From contig PBCF01000003.1 in NCBI GenBank assembly GCA_002716945.1, positions 18,937 through 82,936 of the forward strand: a stretch of DNA of 64,000 nucleotides. Reading direction: 5' to 3'. Position 1 is the first letter of the stretch, and each line of letters begins with the position of its first letter. This document shows, one piece after another, positions 53,779-60,900 of the stretch. The notes below the pieces were generated by a model, which made no database searches, was not told where the DNA came from, and saw nothing but the letters and a program-made list of their open reading frames with translations. Origin of the DNA: Gammaproteobacteria bacterium. Lineage in GTDB: Bacteria > Pseudomonadota > Gammaproteobacteria > GCA-002705445 > GCA-002716945. The position numbers and the translations under genes were made by a program.

Positions 53779-54117
53779 ATGAAACTAGATTTAGATGGAA
53801 AAGAGATAGAACTCACAGACACTGGATTCTTAGCCAATATTGATGATTGGAATGAAGATATTGCTAAACTACTTGCTGAACAGGAGAAAATAGAACTTAC
53901 CGATAAACATTGGGATGTTATAAATTACTTGAGAGATGAATTTATAAATAATAAAGAGAATCAACCTAATACAAGAAATATGGTTAAGGACTTAGGGAAA
54001 CTTTGGAACGAAAAAATTGATACAAAAGCACTTTTCGACTTGTTCCCAGGTAATCCTAGCAAACAAGCAGGAAGAATTGCTGGGCTGCCTGAAAGCAGAA
54101 GAAAAGGTGGTTATTAA
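53779..54117 (+). CDS. TusE/DsrC family paralog lacking both C-terminal cysteines (RspA-like)
   Basis: LTDTGFLANIDDWNEDIAKLLAEQEKIELTDKHWDVINYLRDEF..ALFDLFPGNPSKQAGRIAGLPESRRKGGY versus DsrC ...KQACKFAGLPKPTGCV. Confidence 0.92.
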   Translation: MKLDLDGKEIELTDTGFLANIDDWNEDIAKLLAEQEKIELTDKHWDVINYLRDEFINNKENQPNTRNMVKDLGKLWNEKIDTKALFDLFPGNPSKQAGRIAGLPESRRKGGY

Positions 54118-54350
54118 TGAGTGATGCTAAAAATACGAAAGCTCTTGAAGAAGAAAGAAAAAAAATCATAGCACGATTGTTGGAAATACAAAAAAAATTT
54201 ATGGAACTTGAAAGAGAAAAAGGCGTGACTGAAAAAGATATACATCACAACCCTGAAGGAATTATAAAAGAATATAAAGATGAACATGAGAAATTAGCTA
54301 ATCGTCTTGTAGATATAGCGCATGAATTAAAAGGCTCTATACGCACGTAA
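54117..54350 (+). CDS. Small charged coiled-coil protein (77 aa), unknown
   Basis: Overlaps the DsrC paralog stop; EEERKKIIARLLEIQKKFMELEREKG. Confidence 0.65.
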   Translation: MSDAKNTKALEEERKKIIARLLEIQKKFMELEREKGVTEKDIHHNPEGIIKEYKDEHEKLANRLVDIAHELKGSIRT

Positions 54351-54544
54351 TGAATAAAGACTATTTTGATAAAATAACTGAATTGGAAAAAATGAATGTA
54401 TCTGAAGAATATATTCTTGGATGGCAAGAAGGTTATCAAAAAAGCCCAAAAGTTGAAGAGCAAAATTTATCAGATGCCTACGAAGCTGGATATGAAGACG
54501 GGGAAAATCAATCCATAGATAATGCTCAAAAATTCAAGAAATAA
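54350..54544 (+). CDS. Small acidic protein (64 aa), unknown
   Basis: Translationally coupled to the previous ORF; two GY(Q/E)xG-type repeats (LGWQEGYQKSP, AYEAGYEDGE). Confidence 0.6.
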   Translation: MNKDYFDKITELEKMNVSEEYILGWQEGYQKSPKVEEQNLSDAYEAGYEDGENQSIDNAQKFKK

Positions 54545-54546
54545 AA

Positions 54547-55110
54547 TTATTCTTTTGTAATTGACTCAAAAGTTTCAATAATTTTTTTACAAATATCCTT
54601 AGCATCAATATCTACTATCTGATCCATAATCCACTTGTTAGTTTGACTCAAACCCATAGCATCTTGAATTTTTTTAGCTAAGTGTCTATAAATGGAATAA
54701 TTATTTTCTTTTTTTCCAAATGAGTATTCTGAATATTCTGTTGATCGCAGATTTAAAGTATTTATATATCCTTTCTTGTAATCACCCTGCCCAAATAAAT
54801 CTTCACAGTTATCTTGCATAATACGTGCTGATTGACTGCCTAAAGCATTCATAATACTTAAACGATTTTCATCTGAAGACGAACTAAGATATAAAAGACG
54901 ATCGATTATATGTATTTGAAAAGACATATACTCAACTATTACCGTCACTCTTTGATGGTCAGAATTATATTCATAATCATCGCCATGGAGTTGCCTTGCT
55001 CTATCAAGAGCAATTTTCCATGATATGTATGATAAGGCACTAGCAATATCATCAGCGCTTTTTTTACCTTTAGCGGTTTTAGACCATTTATTCTTAATTC
55101 TTATAGCCAT
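54547..55110 (-). CDS. Hypothetical protein
   Basis: Long ORF opposed to neighbours, reasonable composition; start at MAIRIKNKW preferred. Confidence 0.6.
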   Translation of the reverse strand: MAIRIKNKWSKTAKGKKSADDIASALSYISWKIALDRARQLHGDDYEYNSDHQRVTVIVEYMSFQIHIIDRLLYLSSSSDENRLSIMNALGSQSARIMQDNCEDLFGQGDYKKGYINTLNLRSTEYSEYSFGKKENNYSIYRHLAKKIQDAMGLSQTNKWIMDQIVDIDAKDICKKIIETFESITKE

Positions 55111-55178
55111 TATTAATTGATATTTTCCCAACAAAAATGCATCATTTTATACTATAGATTTATCAGAAAATTACACAA

Positions 55179-55772
55179 ATGAACATACAAATACAAAAAA
55201 GATTAATTGAAGTAAAATCAGGTACATTTATTTTCGAATTTAATGATTCTATAGACAAATCAAAATGCGAAGAAATGATCGAAAGATTTGAAAAATCAAA
55301 AGATGAACATTATAAAGGTCGTATTGGACAAAACATGAAAGAGGATCCCGATGTAAAACGTTCTACAGATATGGTTATCAGTGGAAAAGATAATTGGAAA
55401 GACATTGATGAATTATTATTTACTAGTTTATCCAAAGCCTTGAGTGCTCTGAAAAAAGAATATGATTTTTTTAAAGGATCATTTAAGGATGTTGGGTATG
55501 CAATCCAAAGAACAGAACCTGGAGAATTTTTCAATTGGCATATAGATAGTGGAAGTCATCAACTTAGTGATCGACAATTAGTTGCAATCTGGTATTTAAA
55601 TGATGTTTCCGGTCCAGGTGGTGAAACAGAATTTTTAAATCAAGATGTTAAAATAAAACCTGAAATTGGTAAGTTAATATTATTTCCTCCATTTTGGACA
55701 CATGAACATCGTGGTGTTAAACTTCAAAATGGAATTAAATATATCGCAACTACTTGGATTGTATTTAAATAA
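55179..55772 (+). CDS. Prolyl-4-hydroxylase-like Fe(II)/2OG dioxygenase
   Basis: FFNWHIDSGSH..AIWYLNDVSGPGGETEFLNQDVKIKPEIGKLILFPPFWTHEHRGVKLQNGIKYIATTWI. Confidence 0.87.
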   Translation: MNIQIQKRLIEVKSGTFIFEFNDSIDKSKCEEMIERFEKSKDEHYKGRIGQNMKEDPDVKRSTDMVISGKDNWKDIDELLFTSLSKALSALKKEYDFFKGSFKDVGYAIQRTEPGEFFNWHIDSGSHQLSDRQLVAIWYLNDVSGPGGETEFLNQDVKIKPEIGKLILFPPFWTHEHRGVKLQNGIKYIATTWIVFK

Positions 55773-56893
55773 TGAATATGTCAAATATACAAAAATTATC
55801 AGCTGATGAATTAATGAAATCTGTAATTCAAAAAATAGCTACAGGCCCCACTCAAAGTAAAGACATAAGCAGGGAAGAAGCAAAACAATGTATGTCAAAT
55901 ATTCTTGATAATAAAATTGATGAAGTAAGAACTTCTATATTTTTAATTGCATTACGGATGAAGAGAGAAACAGATGACGAGAATTTAGGTATTCATGACG
56001 CAATAATAGAGACGACTAAAACCGAAAACATTTCAATTAATAATTTAGTTAACATTGCAGATCCTTATGATGGTTTCACTAGGCATATTCCTTCTTCAGC
56101 ATTTATACCTCCAGTGTTAGCCGAACTTGAATTACCAACTATTTCTCATGGTTTAGAAACCGTAGGGCCTAAATATGGTTGCACGCATCATATGACTTAT
56201 AAAGAACTTGGATTAAATCCAAACTTAACTCACGATCAAAATATTGAAAGATTGTTAGATCCTAAAATTGGATGGGGTTACATTGATCAAAGTCAATTTA
56301 ATAACAAATTGTTTAATTTAATGCCGCTTAGAAAGAAAATAATAAAAAGACCTGCTATCACTACAGTTGAAGTATTGGTTAAACCAATATCTGCTAAAAA
56401 AAATCATTTTGTTACTGGATATGTTCATAAAGCATATCCTCCTGTCTATTTGAAACTAGCAAGAAATGCTGGGTTTGATTCTTCGATAGTCTTAAGAGGT
56501 ACTGAAGGAGGAATAATCCCTTCTTTAAGCCAAACCAGTAAAGCATTTTATTATAAAAATACGAATGAAGATGATCAAATCGAACAATATAACCCTAAAA
56601 AAGACTGTGGAATAGATCAATCAATTAGGGCGGTAGAGATACCAAAAAATGCATCTACAACATCTGCTGTTGATAAGATTGAATCTAAAATAGAACCTCT
56701 TGATATAGCAAAGGAAAGTGTTAAACAAGGAATGGATGCTCTTAAAGGTAAAGATGGCCCAATGAAAGACTGTATAATATTTGGGGCATCTATTATTTTG
56801 AGCAAAATAACTGGACATGATATAAATCATAGTAAGAATGAAATTAAAAAAGTTTTAGATTCTGGAAGTGCAGTTGAGAGAATGAAAATATGA
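55772..56893 (+). CDS. Anthranilate phosphoribosyltransferase-like protein (TrpD2/glycosyltransferase family 3)
   Basis: ISREEAKQCMSNILDNKIDEVRTSIFLIALRMKRETDDE.. and VLRGTEGGIIPSL; not in a trp context. Confidence 0.75.
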   Translation: MNMSNIQKLSADELMKSVIQKIATGPTQSKDISREEAKQCMSNILDNKIDEVRTSIFLIALRMKRETDDENLGIHDAIIETTKTENISINNLVNIADPYDGFTRHIPSSAFIPPVLAELELPTISHGLETVGPKYGCTHHMTYKELGLNPNLTHDQNIERLLDPKIGWGYIDQSQFNNKLFNLMPLRKKIIKRPAITTVEVLVKPISAKKNHFVTGYVHKAYPPVYLKLARNAGFDSSIVLRGTEGGIIPSLSQTSKAFYYKNTNEDDQIEQYNPKKDCGIDQSIRAVEIPKNASTTSAVDKIESKIEPLDIAKESVKQGMDALKGKDGPMKDCIIFGASIILSKITGHDINHSKNEIKKVLDSGSAVERMKI

Positions 56894-57330
56894 ACGATAT
56901 AATCGCATTTAATTGGCAGGATAGAGATACATGGAATAAATCTGCATACAATACATTATGGTGTTTGATTGGTTGTAGTATAGGTGATTTAGGAACTATT
57001 TATTATTTTCAAGTGACAGGCATTCCATGGACAACAATGTCAATAATGCTATTAGCTATGTTTAATGGAATTCTTACAAGTATTATTTTAGAAACAATAA
57101 TACTTCTGAAACAAATGACTTTTGTTATTGCACTTAAAACCGCTATGGGTATGAGTTTAATTTCTATGATAAGTATGGAATTGGCAATGAATCTTGTAGA
57201 TGTAATCATAACTGGTGGAGCAAGATTAAATTTTTATGTTGTGCCGATTATGTTGATTGCTGGATTTATAACACCTTGGCCATATAATTATTGGAGACTT
57301 AAGAAATTTGGATCGGGTTGTTGTAATTAA
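56890..57330 (+). CDS. DUF4396-like membrane protein
   Basis: Multi-TM; ending FITPWPYNYWRLKKFGSGCCN. Confidence 0.65.
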   Translation: MNDIIAFNWQDRDTWNKSAYNTLWCLIGCSIGDLGTIYYFQVTGIPWTTMSIMLLAMFNGILTSIILETIILLKQMTFVIALKTAMGMSLISMISMELAMNLVDVIITGGARLNFYVVPIMLIAGFITPWPYNYWRLKKFGSGCCN

Positions 57331-57956
57331 TTAATATTGGCGGTAAATATTTGTGTTACATAGTTTTCAATATTATTTTTCAGTTTATTAGTGAGAGATC
57401 GAAACCACGCTTCACAAATTACAATTGGTATGGCAACACTCAAACCTGCTGCAGTTGTTAATAAAGCCTCCCAAATACCACCTGATAACATTGATGGATC
57501 AACGTTCTTACCTGCTACTTCCATTTGTTGAAAAGCATCAATCATACCAAATACAGTACCTAATAGTCCTAGGAGTGGAGCTATTGTTGCTATAACCTGT
57601 AATGAATCAAGTTTCTGATTATAAAATTCTAATCTCTCATCACATAGTCTGGTAACTTCTTCTCTGATATCACTCTCTTGTTTTTCTGTGAGTTTTTTAT
57701 TTTTTAATAATTGATACATTGTAAATGATAGAACTTCTGCTACAGGATGCATAATATTTTGAATAGAATCATAAGCGTCATTCTTATCATCCTCTACCCA
57801 TGCTTGAATGCTTTTATCGATAGTTGCATGTTCAAAAAAGTTCGTGAGATAAAACTGATGAAATTTGTATAAAATTACGGCTAAGGCAAATATAGATAAC
57901 AATAATAGTATGATTATTATTGGTCCGCCAAGTTCTAATAATGCATTAATTTCCAT
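57327..57956 (-). CDS. exbB: ExbB/TolQ/MotA-family proton channel
   Basis: LLELGGPIIIILLLLSIFALAVILYKFHQF..LQVIATIAPLLGLLGTVFGMIDAFQQM..GGIWEALLTTAAGLSVAIPIVI. Confidence 0.92.
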   Translation of the reverse strand: MEINALLELGGPIIIILLLLSIFALAVILYKFHQFYLTNFFEHATIDKSIQAWVEDDKNDAYDSIQNIMHPVAEVLSFTMYQLLKNKKLTEKQESDIREEVTRLCDERLEFYNQKLDSLQVIATIAPLLGLLGTVFGMIDAFQQMEVAGKNVDPSMLSGGIWEALLTTAAGLSVAIPIVICEAWFRSLTNKLKNNIENYVTQIFTANIN

Positions 57957-58050
57957 ATATATTCAGGCTCAATGGTTGAATTAGTAATGCTAGATTAGCT
58001 TAAATAATAACTTTTTCAACCATTAATCCTGACTTTATTTGCACTAATAC

Positions 58051-60138
58051 TCAAAAATCATAAATAACAGATCCCCAAAAACTTCTACCTGGCTCATCGA
58101 CTCTATCGGCATCAGAATCAACTGCGTTGGTGGTGTTTAAATGGGTTGCATATCGCTTATCTGTCAAATTAGTGACTCCTAGGGTAAATTTATAATTAGG
58201 TGTTGGTTCAAAACCTGCGTAAAGATCATAAACCACATAACCTCCTGTTTTTCCTACATCATAGACACGAGTATCAACCTTTCCTTGGGTATCAGCAAAG
58301 CGCGCTCTAATACCATAATTACTTGATACGGTCTTATAATCGATACTCATGTCACCAGATAAGGGCATAATTTGTGGTAATGCAATATTAGTCGAATCAT
58401 CATCCCCACGCGTATAGTTTAAATTTAATGTAGTTGATAATTGCGGAGACAATGATTTAATGATAGATAATTCATATCCCCATATAGTTGCATCTACGTT
58501 TTTATATTTTTGCGCATCAGTTGCATCATTATCAAAAGTTGTATCTGTTGCGCTCATTGATGCACGATAGGTTGTGACATAATCATCTACATCATTATGA
58601 TAGATAGAAGTTATGACATTGGCATTCATTATATTGCCAGTGTAACCAAACTCGAAAGTATTATGAGTTTCTTCTTTTAAATTTGGATTACCAATGTTTC
58701 TTCTTCTATATTTTCCTGCCATCATCATAGAAGTCTTAGCTGAATATAATTCAGTAGCATCTGGAGTTCTTTGATTTCGACTAAATGAAATATAATATTT
58801 ACCATCGTTAGTATTTTTGGCATATCTTAAAAATCCACTTAGATTATTAAAATCTCTTTTCTCTGCAGTTACTCCGTATAGACTATTAGCGGTAACTTGG
58901 AGAGCATGATCACTGCCAGGATCATCTGCAGCTCTTGTAGCGTGAGTTTCTATTTGATCAAGTCTTAATCCATAACTCATAGTTGTGTTCGTGTTTAACT
59001 TGTTATCTTTCTCTAAGAAAATTCCAAGTTTTTCGATTTCAACTCCTGGCCATAAATAAGTCAAATGATAATTAGTACCACTGATCATCATGTTTTGTTC
59101 AGCATCTCGAGTATTTTCTTCATAATCTATTCCTACTCGAATGTTATCGCCTATAGTTCCAATTATTCTGCCACCATGTGTATCGGACGCAGCTGGAGTT
59201 TTCATTTTCATTTCACTAGCTCTTTCTGCATCAGATCTGACGGTAAAATTATCCATAAAGTGATCCATGTCAGATTGAAATAATTCAATGTTCAGATTGC
59301 TGAACGGCCCAACTGGGTTAGGATTACGATATTTGAAGCTGTAAACATCTGTATAACTGTAAACTATATCCATTAGTAAACCAGCATACTCAACATTTTC
59401 TTGTTTATTATTGTCATATATAAATTCAATTTTTGTTCCATCTAATGACTTTTGTCCCAGGATAATTGCATAGTCAGATGTTCGGTATCCAGTACCTGGT
59501 TTAATGCCTGTCCCTGTTTGGTATCTATCAGCATCAGAGTATGAACCATTGAATCTTATATATGTATTACCACTTCCCAATGTAATATCACCTATAGTAG
59601 TCGCAGCTTCCGAATTACTATCAAACGTCTGACCTAATTTTAAGTTATAAGATTTTTGTTTTCTTGAATCTTTATTGGACGTTATAAATGGAAGTGGTTC
59701 TGTGATACGTTCAAAACTTAATATACCTCCAGGCCCTCCTGCTCCAAACATTACAGATTGTGTTCCTTTTATTAAAGTAACGGAATCATAGTTTTCAATA
59801 TTTACATAGGTTGAGGCTGGATCCATTTTAGATGAACAAGAACCATATACCATGGCTCCATCCATAAATGTATTCAGTCTTTGATCACTCATGCCTCTGA
59901 TAGAAATATCTAACCCGTGCCCACCTCTTCTTATGGTTTCAACGCCATTGATATTTTTCATTAAGTCTCCACCATCTACTGGATTAAATGTTTTTATATC
60001 TTCAATGGCTTCGATTGTATTCATGGTGTCTTTTATAGCTGGGCCTATTATTTTAATCCCAGTTAATTTTTCATCAGCCATAACATTCATGTTTATACAT
60101 AAAATTGTGGCTATAAATATATTAAGTTTTTTTAGCAT
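58051..60138 (-). CDS. TonB-dependent receptor, copper receptor (OprC) type
   Basis: IRRGGHGLDISIRGMSDQRLNTFMDGAMVYGSCSSKMDPASTYVNIENYDSVTLIKGTQSVMFGAGGPGGILSFERITEP; C-terminal F. Confidence 0.88.
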   Translation of the reverse strand: MLKKLNIFIATILCINMNVMADEKLTGIKIIGPAIKDTMNTIEAIEDIKTFNPVDGGDLMKNINGVETIRRGGHGLDISIRGMSDQRLNTFMDGAMVYGSCSSKMDPASTYVNIENYDSVTLIKGTQSVMFGAGGPGGILSFERITEPLPFITSNKDSRKQKSYNLKLGQTFDSNSEAATTIGDITLGSGNTYIRFNGSYSDADRYQTGTGIKPGTGYRTSDYAIILGQKSLDGTKIEFIYDNNKQENVEYAGLLMDIVYSYTDVYSFKYRNPNPVGPFSNLNIELFQSDMDHFMDNFTVRSDAERASEMKMKTPAASDTHGGRIIGTIGDNIRVGIDYEENTRDAEQNMMISGTNYHLTYLWPGVEIEKLGIFLEKDNKLNTNTTMSYGLRLDQIETHATRAADDPGSDHALQVTANSLYGVTAEKRDFNNLSGFLRYAKNTNDGKYYISFSRNQRTPDATELYSAKTSMMMAGKYRRRNIGNPNLKEETHNTFEFGYTGNIMNANVITSIYHNDVDDYVTTYRASMSATDTTFDNDATDAQKYKNVDATIWGYELSIIKSLSPQLSTTLNLNYTRGDDDSTNIALPQIMPLSGDMSIDYKTVSSNYGIRARFADTQGKVDTRVYDVGKTGGYVVYDLYAGFEPTPNYKFTLGVTNLTDKRYATHLNTTNAVDSDADRVDEPGRSFWGSVIYDF

Positions 60139-60221
60139 GTTATTTCCCCCCTTGGATTTAGTTTCGTTATATACACAATCAATAGATATGTGTAATCGTT
60201 ATTTAACTTTTAAAAAGAATT

Positions 60222-60542
60222 TTACAAGTGTAGGGGTGGAGAACGTTCTCTTGTTAGAATGAAAATATTAGAAGAGTCATGTTCTGTATATGAATTTAAA
60301 ATTAAACTATAGTTAGTCAATAACTTTATCTTTTCTGTTACAGACTTATCATTTTCATAATAAAAATCTGCGTTAATATTTAGATTAAGGTAATTATCTT
60401 GAATATCAGATAATTTACATATTGAATAATTAGACTCAAGTTTTGAAATATTATCAAAATTAGCATTGCTGGAATTTGCAACTAAGATAAAACTAATACC
60501 TAGTAGTAATACAAGAATGTAATTTATTGATATATTTCTCAT
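60222..60542 (-). CDS. Small exported protein, unknown
   Basis: MRNISINYILVLLLGISFILVANSSNA signal peptide; GGGG-type SD upstream; precedes the copper-type receptor. Confidence 0.55.
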   Translation of the reverse strand: MRNISINYILVLLLGISFILVANSSNANFDNISKLESNYSICKLSDIQDNYLNLNINADFYYENDKSVTEKIKLLTNYSLILNSYTEHDSSNIFILTRERSPPLHL

Positions 60543-60587
60543 GAATAACCCCACTGACTAGTCTATATAATTTATGAGGATTTTCAA

Positions 60588-60623
60588 GTGTAGCAGGTTA
60601 CTTTTCACCATAACCTGCTACAC
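60588..60623 (-). terminator. Perfect 13-bp hairpin (terminator- or attenuator-like)
   Basis: GTGTAGCAGGTTA - 10-nt loop - TAACCTGCTACAC; no clear U tract. Confidence 0.55.
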
Positions 60624-60627
60624 AACT

Positions 60628-60654
60628 TCACATCGGAGAATGATGAAAGTTCTT
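60628..60654 (-). repeat. 27-bp direct repeat, copy A
   Basis: TCACATCGGAGAATGATGAAAGTTCTT, identical to copy B at 60874-60900. Confidence 0.95.
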
Positions 60655-60742
60655 TGCAATTTTTTACAGGGTCGTCCTAGGGAAAGTTACTAGTTCTAAT
60701 ACAATATCGTAATAATTCGACAAAACACCCTGCATTTAACTG

Positions 60743-60761
60743 CAAATGAGAATCATTATCA
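60743..60761 (-). promoter_or_regulatory. Fur-type box overlapping a -10 element
   Basis: CAAATGAGAATCATTATCA; overlaps TATGAT (60758-60763 complement) of TTGACA-N17-TATGAT. Confidence 0.82.
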
Positions 60762-60786
60762 TATAAGAATTGTCTTGTTCTGTCAA
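60758..60786 (-). promoter_or_regulatory. Consensus-like sigma70 promoter on minus strand
   Basis: TTGACA (complement of 60781-60786), 17-bp spacer, TATGAT (complement of 60758-60763). Confidence 0.8.
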
Positions 60787-60828
60787 TAGGGATTGTAAGT
60801 TTTTTGAAATATTGACTCTAAAATAACA

Positions 60829-60854
60829 CAACCAGCTGAATATTCAGCTGGTTG
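60829..60854 (-). terminator. Terminator of the TonB receptor gene (26-bp perfect palindrome)
   Basis: CAACCAGCTGAATATTCAGCTGGTTG followed on the minus strand by TGTTATTTT. Confidence 0.82.
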
Positions 60855-60873
60855 CATCACGTATAACTAACAC

Positions 60874-60900
60874 TCACATCGGAGAATGATGAAAGTTCTT
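60874..60900 (-). repeat. 27-bp direct repeat, copy B (3' UTR of TonB receptor gene)
   Basis: TCACATCGGAGAATGATGAAAGTTCTT immediately at the receptor stop codon. Confidence 0.95.
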
